Assembly: GCA_948470475.1 (NCBI GenBank) | Contig: OX419336.1 | Location: forward strand, 4,193,484-4,257,483 | Reading direction: 5' to 3' | DNA length: 64,000 bases | Source of the DNA: Galaxea fascicularis | Lineage: Eukaryota > Cnidaria > Anthozoa > Scleractinia > Euphylliidae | Shown here: piece after piece, positions 44,069 to 57,660 of the stretch | Position numbering within the stretch: the first letter of the stretch is position 1 | Layout: the number at the start of each line of letters is the position of its first letter | Notes under the pieces: model-generated | The model's database searches: none | Seen by the model: only the letters and a program-made list of their open reading frames with translations | What the model was told of the DNA's origin: nothing | Made by a program: the position numbers and the translations under genes

Positions 44069-46876
44069 ATGTGCTGGAATGTACTTCGCGAAGAGTTTCG
44101 CCTGGTTCAGTTCCGATTGCTGTATCGAAACTCGGCGGACTTTGCTGAGTCTCCCGTAAGTTGTGCGTTCAAACGCTAGCAGCTCAGCTCCGTGCTCAGT
44201 ATTGTTCATCATGTTATCAAGTTTGGAATGCAATGCTTTACATTTTTAAATAACTGTTAGTAGTAAGCAAGTCTGGTTAACATGACAAAACCATTGGCAA
44301 TAATCATTGGCGATTGAGCATCACTCTGAATTGAACAATCTCTCCCTCTGAAATATAGTCGAAAACCTGTTTTTACTTTGATGAATATTATACAATACTG
44401 ACAATGCCGGATCGAGTGCTACAATGTGAATCGATAAAGCATTGTCTGCGAATATCAAGGTGTACTTGGACATGAACATATTCATAAGGAAAAATATTGA
44501 TGGGGGTGCTATTTTTAAACACTCAACTATCGTGAATATTTAAAAGCCGATTTCGCTGGAACTTTATAGAGATATTGGAGAAAGCGCAAGTTAATTGTTC
44601 TTTATTGAATCCGGTCACTCTTTGCGGCAATGCTGTCATGAAACGTGACTTTGTGTCCAAGCTTTCTCCTCGAGAGGAACACAAAGTTAATTTTACCACT
44701 CAATGATAGTTAACATCGATCATTTGCGTATTAAAAATTTGGCGTCAGGTATGACAATCCCCAAAACACCTAGTTCTCCTCTCTACCGTGTCCGCTCAAG
44801 AAAATGTTCCCTGCTAGCAAAGGTCTCTCACGGCGAGACTCAACAAGAGGTCTCTCTCCCCTCGTTTATTTCTTGCCGTAAGAGACCTCTGTTATTAGGG
44901 AAAAGAAATTGTCTCTATCCACGCTGAAATCTTGGACACAAAATTGCCTGCTTTTACGCTTCCGAAGGCTTCCCGAGCAAACATGAGTGCACTGATTAAC
45001 GACAAAAACTATAATTACGGTAATTTTGGCCATTTTGATCCAGGGGCTATTTATGTCTTGCGACACCGATGTGACGTGGGATCATTGAGGCGTAACACTG
45101 GAACCTTTTCATGAATATTTTGCGTATTGCCGGTATTAGTCGTCGCACCTCGTGCATATTCTTAACATAAATGCATAATGTTGAGTATCCCGGCCCCCGC
45201 GACCTTCACAGAAAGACCAGAAAGGTAATGACTGGCCATTTTTCTCCCGTTACGTTTTCTCGCTCCCTACCCCCTCCCCTTTTAAGGCCGATACACACGA
45301 GGGGCTTTGCTCCAGAGGCATGCTCCAGGAGCTGAGCTCCTCCGTGTGTACCAATGATTTCATGGGCGTAATTCATTTTCGAGAGCAGAATTTCCACCCT
45401 GCAAAATGCTCCACAACATTAATCCGGTTAAATATTTGGGAGCAAGCTCCCTGAGCAAATTGTGTGTACAAGTCTTGCAAATTGACCCTGGAGCATGCTC
45501 CTGGAACAAAACCCCTCGTGTGAATCGGCCCTTACGCCTGCCACACAGGCTAGGAATTCGGAGGTGCGTGCGTTCCTCAAAACGTCGGGGACATTTCAAC
45601 TAACCCAAAGTACTTCTCAAATTTATAGCGTGCTTTCTTTGAAGATTAAAAAGTAAATCAATTGATATTAGAAACAGAATTTCTTGTAATGAACCTTATC
45701 CACGTAAAATAGTTTTTCGCGCCCGAAACGTTTTCTGGAGCCAAAAACGCGCCCGAGAAATGTTGTGAATGACTGTCCGTTTGCCTTATAACACTCAATT
45801 TTCTTTCTTTTGTCCGTGTATTTATGCGTTACAGGGTGCTTTACTCTGAGAGTGTCATTGCGTTGATCGCCAGAAAATTCAAGAATTTAATTTTAAATTT
45901 TTAAAAATATAATAATAATTAAATGACTTTATTTAAGTATCGATGTAATTAGCACACAAGATGCTAACTGAGGGGACACTATCCAGATTGAATTGGAATT
46001 TGGAAACATTGTTGCCTTTCTTGGTCCTTTGACTGGACAGGGCCGGTCGACGAAACATTCATTCCATCTGACCTGTCTGTTGTTTCTTTTTTTCAGTGGT
46101 TTGGTGTGCTGATTGTCCTGCTTTATCGGTCTACTTTTGCTGCATTCTGTACAGGTTCAATCATCTGGAGTGTTGTGTACCGCCCACGCGTTACTATGTT
46201 TCTATACCTCACAAATTGGAGCTTCTTCCTTGTCACTCTCTACTTTATTTGCTCTGCCATAGTAACAGCTATCCATTTCAAAAATGAATGCCAACAGCGA
46301 CGAAACACGGAACAGGGGGACCCAAATGGAGAAATCTGCTATAGAATGGCTGGTCCAGAAACAAGCGCAGGCACGTGTAAACCACGTGATAACTTGATAA
46401 ACAGCCCTCTGGATGACGCTGAAACTTTTCGTAATAATAATGCACCAGAAGCATCACGGGATTTCCCGATGAGTTGGTTTCACGAAGCAGTATGGGTAAT
46501 TTACAACATTGCATCAACAGCAGCCATTTTGGTGACCATCGTATACTGGGTGGTATTTCGCGGGGCAAGCCCCATGTCTGTTGTTTTCCACGCTGTTAAT
46601 TCTGTTGTAATGGTCTGTGACACCATGTTGAGCTCAGTTCCTGTGCGCTTTTTTCACGTTGTGTACCCAATGTTATACTTCATAGCTTATATTATGTTAA
46701 CAGTGATTTACTGGGCATATGGTGGGATCATTTACCCTTTGACCGATTACACAGCCACACCGGTTTGGGCTGCTTTGTCAGTGGTGTGTTTGTTCTTTAT
46801 TGGTGTTCCCTTGTGTCAGAGTATGTTGTTTGGCTTTTATAGTCTGCGAGTTTGGATCAAAGCTAAGTTTATTTGA
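44069..46876 (+). CDS. Rolling-stone-like membrane protein, paralogue 1
   Basis: Two exons: 44069-44155 and 46097-46876, joined in phase 0, giving 288 aa. Exon 1 encodes MCWNVLREEFRLVQFRLLYR plus NSADFAESP; exon 2 opens WFGVLIVLLYRSTFAAFCTG. Family hallmarks are the N-terminal MC...EF pattern, NWSFFLVTLYF, HAVNSVVMVCDTML, SSVPVRFFHVVYPMLYF and YWAYGG. About six to seven hydrophobic segments span the protein, with a long polar loop at about residues 88-160. Drosophila rolling stone is an integral membrane protein linked to myoblast fusion; function in non-bilaterians is unknown. The exon 1 start is supported by its near-identical partner at 49001 and by the GTAAGT donor. Confidence 0.9.
45283..45533. 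mobile_element. MITE, about 250 bp, in the rolling-stone-like 1 intron
   Basis: Inverted ends TTAAGGCCGATACACACGAG and CTCGTGTGAATCGGCCCTTA, extending into GCTCCAG / CTGGAGC and GCATGCTCC palindromes. Inner motifs GAGCTGAGCTCC and GAGCAAGCTCC are also self-complementary. Confidence 0.8.
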
Positions 46877-47813
46877 GTTAGTAAAACAAAAACAAAATCA
46901 CTCCTATAACAGTATTTCTTAGGTTGTATAATTTAGTATAATGTCGAAGTATATTTTATAATATTTTAAATAATATGCCTTCAAGTTCACTTTATTTGTA
47001 TCTTTAACGTTCTAATTGAAACGTGCAAGTACTTTCGTAAGCTTGGTCTTGAGAGTAATTTTTGACATGGTTATCTGTAGCGTTACCTTTCTCTGATTTC
47101 TCATGCAGAGACTTACCGTAAGTGTTACCTCAAGTTTTCTAGCTGCGTTGCGGATAAATTTAGGGTCACATTCGTGTGACTTTGCAAGCTCTTTAACCAG
47201 CCAAAGGAACTGATAGGATAGGTGCTGGGCACTGAAACATTATTCTCGAAAGTACTTTACTTATTAGAGAACCTTGTAAATTTAGTGATAATCGATTATT
47301 CGACTTGTTCTAGCTCTACGCTCGGGCACTTATACTTGCGCCCAGAGCTGTTATCTTTTTGTCGACCTTTGTTCGTACAAAGGAAATGTACCGCTCAGCC
47401 AACCACAACTCAGCGTGCGAGTACTTAATCGTCAGTTTTGTGTAGTTTAGTGAGAGTTGGCTGTCGGCAACGCTAGAGCGCTGAAGTTCTTGGAGAGTAT
47501 TCAAAGCCACATTAAAGAAGTGATCTAGAGAAGTCAGTGTTGGTTACCAGGTCTGACCCGCAACAATAATGTCAGTATCACTGAAGACCTTCAACTGAGT
47601 GCTATCTTAGCTATCATGCAAGTGAACCGGGAACTGCGGACACTAAATTGTATAGGGGCGTGAATGGACTTTTACTGCTATATAAGTAATTAAATGGATC
47701 TACAGTACAGTAACAGATAGTTACGACATAAATTACACAAGGTTGTGGTACTCAGTATCTGGTTGATGAAAGGTCGACTTAGTTCCAGTACCCAATGACT
47801 TATTTAATACTCA

Positions 47814-47954
47814 ATGGTGTATAAATCTCTGAATGGGCTCGCTTCTGATTATCTTCGATTTGTCGAGCGTAGCACCATTACTGGCTATTCCCTGCGCAAC
47901 ACTTGGTTTCCCCTTCCCCACACCAACTTCCTTACAGAACCGTTTCAGGTGTAG
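47814..47954 (+). pseudogene. LINE reverse transcriptase C-terminal scrap
   Basis: Reads MVYKSLNGLASDYLRFVERS then TITGYSLRNTW, followed by a stop. The pattern K-x-L-N-G-L-x-P-D-Y-L and the S-x-x-Y-x-L-R-x-T segment are typical of the C-terminal part of CR1/L2-like reverse transcriptases. Only 46 residues survive. Confidence 0.6.
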
Positions 47955-48090
47955 TTTCAGGTATATCTCTAGAACCTTTTCACACTGGCTGCAGCATGTA
48001 AAGCAGTTTTCTATTTATTGCAGTTTTAGATAGTTTATATTGTGAACTTTTGTGAACAGTATTTTATACTGAGTAAGGATGTACCCAATG

Positions 48091-48347
48091 TCATGCACCT
48101 ATCAATGTTTCGACGGAGAGGGGGGGGGGGGGGTACGGGCAAAGGTGCGTCATTTGAATTTTCTTCCAATTTTTTGGTCAAATTCCCGACCCTTGGGACT
48201 GGAAATAGTTTAACAATCCTTTATAATATTTGAACTTTAATTAGTACAAGTGGTCAAATTCCCCAGAGAGGGGACAACAGAAGTGTTCAAATGCCGCATC
48301 TTTGCCCGTACCCCCCCCTCTCCGTCTAAACATTGATAGGTGCATAA
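48091..48347. mobile_element. MITE, about 257 bp, with G/C-run subterminal repeats
   Basis: Left TCATGCACCTATCAATGTTT followed by a run of about 13 G; right a run of C followed by AAACATTGATAGGTGCATAA. Next inward, TACGGGCAAAG pairs with CTTTGCCCGTA. The central part is AT-rich and non-coding. Confidence 0.82.
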
Positions 48348-49000
48348 CTGATGAGAAAACCGTTGACAAATAAAGTTATTTGACGCTTTTAATTTCGAAA
48401 AACGTCACCAACCAACTGATGCCACCTAACTAGTATTAGCTTTTCAAAAGCCTTCCTCGGATATCGATGCAACAGCTGAGCTAATGGGAGACCATGGAGC
48501 GACTAGTGACTCACTTAACAGAATCTTTATTCCTTCCGTTTTCTTGATTAAGGTAGGACATATCTCTTCACTCACCTTTTTTTTTGGGAAAAACAACGTT
48601 CCCTGTTCCTTTTTGCAACGGAGTTACCATAAGATAAAGTGTGCTCTCTTCAGTACGTATCTTGTGTAGTCCGATTTGCAATGTTCCCTTCAGGTTACTA
48701 AAGGAACTAGCCTATTCCTTCAATAAATGATTGACTAAGTGATCTGAGTAACTGGCTGACTGGCTCAGTGACTGACTGACTGAATAAATGAGTGCATGAA
48801 ATGATTTTTAGTGGAAGAAAAAATGCGGTATGTCATCTACCCTGCCTCATGCAGTAGTGCGTGACTTCGCTACTGACTGTCAGCTGGAGGTCGTGAACTC
48901 TTACGTAATATATTTTTTTTATGCGGTCGTCGTGTATTGAATAATACAGGTCACCTGCAACGAAGCTACTTAGAACCCATTAGACTATTCGTCGCACAAA

Positions 49001-51220
49001 ATGTGCTTGAGTGTACTTCGCGAAGAGTTTCGATTGCCACAGTTTCGCTTGCAGCATTTTAACTCAGCGGATTTTGCAGAATCGCCAGTAAGTTTTACTT
49101 TATCTCATCGCAGTGGCCTCGGATGATTGGTCTATGGCGCTTACTCATGCTTACTGTTTTATCGCTTGCGCTGTCCGTGGACGGACTCAACCGACCGTAA
49201 TGCTGTTCCGTCTGCGATGCAGTCTTTTAAGTCAGTTAAAATGCAAGGTTGCTTTATACATTTCTTGACGCATATGATCATTCGGTGCTTCGTATGTCTT
49301 CTTTCTTTACTAAACAAATATTATAACTGCCGATCGAGCAGCCTGTACATAGAAGCTCATAGAAGCAGTTCTTTATTGTGTCTCATCATGAGGATGATAC
49401 AGATTAGATTCATTGGGTGCCTTTGGGAAACTTAACCTTAACCTCATAACAAATCGAAATACCACTATGTTGTTATCGCTACTTGATGTTACCTGAAATC
49501 CGTTTTCCTTGGTATGGTGAATATGCAGAATTCTATTGCGAAACGTTTACAACAACATGGCAAAATAACATACATGTATCAGAAATTTAGTTTCCTGTCT
49601 TTTCCTCACCAGGGCATTTACAGTGTTCATGTTGAAATGCGCTGTTTGTCTCGAATTCACTCTCAAGCCAGAGTAAATTTTAATATTCAGGAATTTGTAA
49701 TATCAACAATCGACAACAGAATTCAATGTACCGGCTTAGATTAAATAATGGCCAGCAGTGACTTAGCATTATTTTGCCATTTCTTTTCAAGCGTAATCGA
49801 GCGTTACGAAAGGGACATGAGGTGTAAAAATAGAACCCCGAACGTTAGGTTTACATGCAAAATAGCGTTCCTTTAGATGTTTTTTGTTTTAATACGACAT
49901 GCCATAACAAAGAAATAAAAGCGGGAATGGAAGACTATGTCCAGTCGATCATTACCTCATAGGAAGTTTTAAAGGTGTCTTATTTTATGAGTGACACAGC
50001 TTTTCGCCATTTTCGCGATCAAGTAAACAGCGTCATATCGTAAACACTGGAGTGGAGGAGGGGCTGTGGCGGGGCTCAGGAGGGGCTCACTTTTTGTAAA
50101 AAAAAAAAAAAAGGTTTCAAATTTATGATTGTTTCTTTAACCATTTTTAGAGTCAGCCCCATCCCCTCAATTAAAGAGGCGGGAGAGAGCCCCGCTTTTT
50201 TAAAACTAATCCGCAGGTCCTGTAGAGTGGAGTTGTTCAACTGGAAACGTTTATAAATCGAACAATATCTGTAAACAATTTGGGACCTAAGCTTCTACGC
50301 GTCAAAATATTGACGAAAACGTTCCATGAAGGGAAAGAGAGGTAATTAAAAGCTATCATTTTCTTAAGAGAAAAATTATGATTAATTCTTAATTTTTACA
50401 ACTGTCTCACTTTTTTCAGTGGTTTGGTGTACTGACTGTCCTGCTGTATCGTTCTGCTATTGCTGCATTCTGTACAGGCGCAATAGTCTGGAGTGGTTTG
50501 TATTACCCTGGAACCAACATAAAATGGTTTGTTTTCCTTAGTAACTGGAGCTTTTTCTTCGTCACTCTGTACTTTATTGGTGCTACCATAGTAACGGCCA
50601 TCCATTACAAGAATCAACGCAAGCAGAAAGAAAATACAGCTGCAGATCAAAATGAGAATGAAAAGGGCTTAAAAATGGCTGGTTCGGAAGGACAGAAGGA
50701 AACAAATTCAGATACATCACGTAAAGGCTTGGTAACCAGCCATATACAAGGTCACACAGAGGTCGCTGTCGTTGTTGACGCATCCGGGGGCACCCCGATG
50801 AGTTGGCCTTACGCAGCATTATGGGTAATTTACAACATTGCGTCAGTTGCAGCCTTTGTGGTAACCCTCTCTTTCTGGTCCTTGATCTACAGAACATTTG
50901 GCGGAGGAGCAGGACCTATCTCGGTTATTGTCCACGCAGTTAATTCCATAGTAATGGTCTGTGACACCATGTTGAGCTCAATACCAGTGCGCTTATTTCA
51001 CGTTGTGTACCCAATGTTATACAGCATAGCTTATATCGGATTTACAGTGGTTTATTGGGCGTGCGGTGGGAAAATTTATCCTCAGACCGATTACACAGGC
51101 AGACCAGTTTTGGCTGCTGTGTCATTGGTGTGCCTATTCTTTATTGGTCTTCCATTGTGTCAGAGTATGCTGTTTGGCTTTTATAGGCTGCGAGTCTGGA
51201 TCAAAACTGAGTTTGCTTGA
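49001..51220 (+). CDS. Rolling-stone-like membrane protein, paralogue 2
   Basis: Two exons: 49001-49087 and 50420-51220, phase 0, giving 295 aa. Exon 1 encodes MCLSVLREEFRLPQFRLQHF plus NSADFAESP and ends at GTAAGT; exon 2 opens WFGVLTVLLYRSAIAAFCTG after TTTTTTCAG. It shares with paralogue 1 the blocks NWSFFFVTLYFIGATIVTAI, SWPYAALWVIYNIAS, HAVNSIVMVCDTMLSSIPVR and SMLFGFY-LRVWIK. The polar loop (about residues 88-165) is diverged and longer here. Same gene structure, strand and exon 1 length show a tandem duplication. An ATTAAA near 51290 could be the polyadenylation signal. Confidence 0.9.
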
Positions 51221-51937
51221 TTTGGTAGTTTAAAGGAGTAAAACGTACGTTACTACCAGAACTGTTTTTTTTCTCGAAAAAGCAAATTCTATTAAACTTC
51301 TTCATTTATGTTACATCTCCTGTTCATTTGGCTCAGAAGCACTTTAAAACGTAATTTGAATGCGATATATAGAAACGTCGGTAGTATTAGTGTTCTGTAC
51401 ACCAGTGCAGTAACAGTTTTTTCGTCAGTTTCCCTTTTCAAAGATAGTATTCATGTTTTTGTTATATAACCGCATACAGGTAGTCAAGGCGAATAGGATC
51501 GCCAAATATTTTCCGGTTCCCAGTACCTCAATAAGGAGCTTATCTCGAAGCCGTGGCCGACATTATAAACTGAAAGAGTCTATTTTCAATTGCAATGTCT
51601 AAACAATCGACGATTATTTTATCGAAGGCTTGCAAGTGTGCAGTTTTTCAGTTAGCTTTAGCTTCTTATTGCATTCAAATGTATCATTTGTATATTGTAT
51701 ATTAACATTTATAGCTTCTCTGTTCTTGTAGTGAGACCATTTACTCGAACGTTTTCAAACTGGGCTGAAAGCTCTAGGGACTGGGCATCCACAACATATT
51801 TGCAGTTTGTCAGTGCACCGTTTTACCTTGCAGGACCCTTGCAGCTCCTATTCTGGTTAAGTAGCTAGGAAGATTATATAAGAGGACGGGCTACAAGAGA
51901 ACGCGTATTCAAAGATTTGCGGGTCAGTTAGTCTTGC

Positions 51938-52039
51938 GTGAAGGTAGCTTCCTACGCAGAAAATCGTTTGGCTCGTCACTTTGGGGAGAAAAGATTGCGT
52001 GACGAGCCAAAAAAATGTCTGCGTGGGAGGCTTGGGTGA
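51938..52039. repeat. Fold-back element, about 100 bp
   Basis: AGCTTCCTACGCAGAAAAT and TTTGGCTCGTCAC pair with their inverses GTGACGAGCCAAA and TGTCTGCGTGGGAGGCT around a 20-bp loop. Confidence 0.75.
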
Positions 52040-52412
52040 AGGCTGCTCGAGATCAGCGCACAGAAACTTCTGGACGGACTTCCCGGTGGTGCTCTGCGGC
52101 CAGCCTGCGACTTTCCCGCCAAAACCTTCCCAAAGGAACACAATTTTTACTTATTCAATGAATAGACTTTTTCATTCTTGTTACTTGGCTGTCAGGAACA
52201 GAATCATGCAGAATGTGTTCATTCATAAAACGAAATAAGTCCCAAAAGAACACGAACTGGCTATTCGTATTCCAAATAAATTCCGTTAAACCAAAGGTCG
52301 TTCTGCAATTGGGTACGTACTAAAATAAATCTCCTTTACCCAGGATATTTCAGACGTGTTTAAAATTCTTACTTACAGTAGTCCCATTCACAAAGTGGCG
52401 ATGGGAATCAAT

Positions 52413-52455
52413 CTCGTTCCCAGGGTACGGGAAGATGAGAGACCCTGGGAACGAG
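52413..52455. repeat. Short hairpin CTCGTTCCCAGGGT
   Basis: CTCGTTCCCAGGGT and its inverse ACCCTGGGAACGAG face each other across about 15 bp. With no partner promoter or gene end nearby, it is best seen as the core of a small repeat, not a terminator. Confidence 0.6.
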
Positions 52456-53570
52456 GTCAGACGGGAATAATAAAAGTTTGTGTTTTGAAGCGAGCGAAAA
52501 TATTTGATGCATTATAGCAGACAGCAGGTTTTCCCCTATTTTCGCGATAAATGGAGAGTATTGTTCTCCATTTGGCACGAAAATATGCTCGGACATTTGT
52601 TCGCAGACATTATCTTTTCTGAGAGCGAAGCTCAGTGTCAAGGAAAATTGAGAGCATCGAGGAACTGATAATGTCCAAGGACAAATATCCGTGCATATGC
52701 CAAATGGAGGCTGTTGTGTTTGTTATTATGCCTCAAATGGTATTTAGCTTCCCTACACGCATTTGGGGAATGTCACCGGATTTCCCACGGTTTTAACTGG
52801 AGCATATTCACTCACGTGATGCGTTTATCATCCGCGACAGAAAATGAAGAGCTATGAAAGACAAGCCTTGCCTCGGTGCATTTTTTATATTTGATCCTCT
52901 TCTCTTCAGATCCGAGGTTTTGAGACCAAAAAGTGAAAAAGAACGTACGTTTTTTTCCCCTCTCTTGCAACAAAGCAATGTAAATTAAGAGTAGATGATG
53001 GAATCAGTTAACACCGTACCGAATGCATACATAAGCTATTGGTCCAGGGGTTACAAAAACACATGACTTTCGTACAACTTCTCGATAACATCTTCGTAGG
53101 AAAACGTTATTGATTACCTTTAAACCAGGTCACCCTATATTTTGGGCAATGACACTACGCCGAACGCGTGAAGACTCTTTATTTATGTCTTCATCATTTA
53201 ATGACATTCTGCTTTGTTAGCCCTTTTGAAACAGTACTTAAAAACAAGAAAAATTATATTGACCTGAGAGCTGCGAAACTGCGCTTTCCTGTCAAAACTT
53301 GATAGATATTCACAGTAGATCAGCATGTATATAAGGCTAGAGAAAATAGTCTTAAGTCCTTGGAAACTGGCCTCTTGTAATTATAATTTTTTTTACTAAT
53401 TTGGAGCTCGATCGTGATTATGCCTGAACTCAAAATTGTTATGAGTTCAACCGGATCGACTTGTTTCTGAGAAACGTCTGTTAGAGCTTACTTACTTTGA
53501 AATTTATCCTTGCAGCCGAAAATTAAACCAGTTGTATAACTGAAGTGGTTACCCCGTATAAATATTTTCA

Positions 53571-53603
<33 letters not shown>

Positions 53604-53613
53604 ATTATTATTA
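53571..53613. repeat. (ATT)n microsatellite
   Basis: About 14 ATT units with one interruption (TTAATATT). Confidence 0.85.
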
Positions 53614-54224
53614 AACAGCACCGCCTCAAATGTCTGCTAAAAAAACACTTTTTACTGGACTGTTCAAGAAGGTGAAATAACGAACAAATGAAGCAGCAAG
53701 AACGGTAAACTATATGCATATCGATTCGTAGTCTCTTTCCAAGGAAAATAAACATTTTGTTGCAAAAAACCGAAAACAGAACCTTTTTTTAATTTTTAAA
53801 AAAGTAAATTTGTAAGGATTTGATTGGAAAAACAGAAAGCAGGCCTAGCACGTACGTAAACCGTTATCGTTTAACAGCGTCAATAACATCGTTATTAACA
53901 GCGTTCGACATTTTCCGCGTATCATCCAGTTACTCAGTGAATAGTGATGTGGGAAATTTTGCACTTAAATTTGAATATCGGACTTCATGCTGTTTCCGTT
54001 CTTTTTCTATAGCTGAGATTACTTTAAAAAAAATGACGTCACTGACAAAAACTGGCGACAAAATGCCAAAAGTGGTGTCAGTATTGATAACTTGTCATTT
54101 CACAAGGTAAAAGGGAATATATGTTCAGCTACTGACACTAGACCGAGTTAATCATACCCAGCTGTAGACAAACTAACAGTGTTGATCAGTGCTATTGGAG
54201 AGTTTCACCCACGAATACAATCGC

Positions 54225-55920
54225 ATGGCTGAAATTGAAAGGATTCAGTTTCTTCTCCTGCTACCACTGACGTCTGCTCTTTTTTCATCGAAAGGTCAGT
54301 TCATGATTTGTAGATCGAAACAAGTGTTTTAAACTAATTCAGCATCCTTTTATTGTTCAAGCACGCCGCAAGACCAGAGTTAGAACTTCACCGTTCAGTC
54401 AATGAGCACGAGACGTCTACGTTAGAGTGTAACCACCTAAAAATTCACTGAAAAAAAAAAGAAATGTCGTGTAAACTTTGATTTTATGTTTACATTTTGC
54501 CAATGCGTCAATACAGCAAGTGATTCAGGGCCAGTAAACGCTAGTAAATTGACTGCCAAGATGTATTTCTAGCTGATTGTGGTATATTGATGCCGAATGT
54601 TGAAAAGAGATTACAGTGTGAAGTCATTTGAGATTATCGATCGTCTCCAATGAAGGTTCGCGTGACTGCAAAACACGCGAACTAACCCGAACGTTTCTGG
54701 TAAAAGAAGTCGAGAAGGAAATGTTAGTTCTTCGGACACAGTGAGCGCTGTCTAAAATTAGTTTGAAAGTTTCATGCACTCTCACAGTCGATAAGAGGTG
54801 AAGATTAAAAGACAGATAGATTGGTCACAGTGTAAACTCTAGTCTCACGTAGCATTTCTGAATGATGCAGATGAATCGAAAATAAAACTCAAACATTCAT
54901 AAACTCAACTTGATGCTAACGCCATTTATGACGCTGTCCATAACATGTTTAGCAGTACCGTTAACCAGTATTATTCCACAGATTTGAGAAGCTTTTTCGG
55001 TTTAAATTGAATGGTATGATCTTCCGCAGTTGACTTTGCCCTGTATGTTAATTGCATATTTTAATTAATTTATTATCATTTAATAGACAGGTTTACATAA
55101 TTAGTTCGGGATATCTCGTCAAACAAATCCGAAAAGGATCCGCTTTCCGCTTTCCCAAATAGCTACCATATAACACGGCACAAAACCACTGGAGGAGAGG
55201 AAAACTTCGGTATGAAAAACAACCAGAGACCAGTGCGTCTTCAGCTGTTGTTCGGTTCTCGCAACCTGTCAAGAATGTCAACCTTAATTAAATATGCTAA
55301 AACCAAATATTTCTTTTTCCTAGCCAGTTGACACTCTAATAAAGTTTCGCACGTTTTTCTGACCGAACACGGAGGACCGTATCCTACATAGTTTATTGCA
55401 AATATGAAATGACCAAAATTTGCTTGCATCTCAACAGCCAGTTCCAACATTGTTTTTGTGGTCCATAGGCACTCATCCCTCTTGCTAGAAAACTTCCATT
55501 ATTTCCAAAGACGTAAATCTTACATTTTTGTAAACCAAAGGTCTACTACTAATGGCTATGGATGTTGTATTGAAGGATTTTAACAGGCAATTTTTTTCAC
55601 CATTTGATTAAGCGTGGGAATCAGGGCAGCCGCGGTGATGGTGAGTCCATAGAGCGAGTCCACATCACGTTCGCTGGATGGAGAGGATTTTACAGACTCG
55701 ATTTTTGGGTCGTGAATAACTAAATTAAGGCCTCTCTGAATAGCGATTCTCACAATTGTATCTCTATGGCCAGTGAAGAGATTCGAGATTTGACCGTATT
55801 ATTCAAGGGGGTATACGAAGATTTTACTTCTATGTAATCAAGCACAGCCGTAACTGAAGAAGGTCACATCACGTACACAAACTCTACCCAGGGCCCCTCT
55901 CCCGTAGATCAGGGACAGTG

Positions 55921-55968
<48 letters not shown>

Positions 55969-57602
55969 TTAGTTACTTCTATTGCGCATGCTACATAGTA
56001 AGATGCTCAATTCGAAACAATTCTAAATTTTTTACAATTCTCAAATCAAATCAAATGAAATCAAATCAAATGTTGGTTTTTGGAGAGAGGGGAAAACCGG
56101 AGTACCCGGAGAAAAACCTCTCAGAGCAGAGTAGAGAACCAAGTCCGAGAATCGCCGGAACCCAGGACACATCGGGGGAAGGCAAGCGCTCTCACCAACC
56201 CTACTCCCCTAGAACAAAATTAGAAACAATATATATTTCTATAGGTCTTAAATTTAAAATCCTCATCCTGGTTGGAGGAGGGGCGGACAAAAACTGGCGT
56301 TCTGCATCGAAAATAGAGATGTTCAATTCAGTATTATCAACTAGCCGCTCCTCTTGAGGTCTTTACTGCCTGTGCCGTTTACCACACCCGCTAGAGCCCT
56401 GAAAGAAACAGCCGTTGATCGAGGCATACTTTTGTTTTCTTCTCCAAGGCATAGAGAATGGAAGACAGAATGACTGTAACCATTCATCTGCATTTAATTT
56501 TATCTTTTAAATTTTGTTGGTTATTCTCAGTCGACTTTTATCACAAAGGCCGAAGTCTATTGCTCTTCTGAGCAGGGGTTAAGATGCATCTGATTCGTAG
56601 TCTATTTACGTTGGCTCAGGTGACCAATAATTTTCTTTCAACAACTACAAACTAGTGTACTAATGCTACTTTCTCTTTTTAACAGAGAGTTGTCCTGCGG
56701 TAGAGATAAATCAAATTTCATGGCCAAAGATCTATTTGGATTCAAATTTCACAAAAGATTGTTCGGCCATAAATTCATCTTGGACAGGTAACAATTAATT
56801 GCAGTTCTTAACTATTATTTATATTCTTGCCAAGTAATATAAGTCGTACCTTGACCACTAGCTTTAAGAAACCTTGTTGTAGAATTACCAGCAAAAATTG
56901 CAATGTTACCCACAATTTGCCGATTAGATTGTAGTGGCCTTACACAAGACCTTCTTCCCCAACTGCGCAAAAATATCATTGAATGAATTAGATGGTACCA
57001 TCCTAATCCAGGAGGGCAAATGAAATTTTATGCGTGGAGAACTTTGGGGAATCCTTATTTATTTAGACGTTTTGCATAGGGAAGCTTACCGCCCTATGTA
57101 GGAAGAATTCCACAGGAAACCCAGATTGGTTTTTCAAAGAAGGATGTGGCTGTGAGTTGAAAGCCATTCTGCTACATTATGAAATGAAGGTGAGTATTAT
57201 ATCTCTTTTTCTTCTTCTTCTTGCTCATCCAAGGTTTGAAAGGTTGTATTAGATGTTAAGTGATAGTTTGCAATGGTTTTGTATTATGCCAATTAAGGAA
57301 TACACAGTCACTGCAAACATGCACAGAGGTTACAAGGCGATGAATCCCAACATACACCGAGAGGTTACGCGCGGATAAATCCCTGAAAGGGCATTTTGGC
57401 GTCGCTCAACACTGCAACAGAAGCAAAAAGCCGTGCTTCTGACGCGGAACGTTATAGCGAGACGTGTCTGGTCATATTTTCTTACATAGATGACAGAGAC
57501 AACATAGTTGTCGAGGCCGTTGTCATTGCCCTCATAACCGCTGTACTGCAACTAGCACCATCACTTTACCACCACCATCATCATTACTGTCACCACCATC
57601 AC

Positions 57603-57660
<58 letters not shown>

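Larger units (their letters stand above)
46877..49000. other. Spacer between the two rolling-stone-like genes
   Basis: Includes the 3' end of gene 1, a short LINE remnant (47814-47954), a MITE with G/C runs (48091-48347), and the promoter of gene 2. No further gene is recognised. Confidence 0.5.
51221..54224. other. Intergenic, no gene recognised
   Basis: Contains two fold-back repeats (51938-52039 and 52413-52455), a loose inverted repeat around CCATTTGGCA at 52490-52710, and an ATT microsatellite (53571-53613). The promoter of the adhesion-type receptor should be close to 54224. Confidence 0.5.

Noticed and set aside
52413..52455. Transcription terminator-like hairpin
   Set aside because: This is eukaryotic DNA without an adjoining gene end; the hairpin is more likely part of a dispersed repeat.
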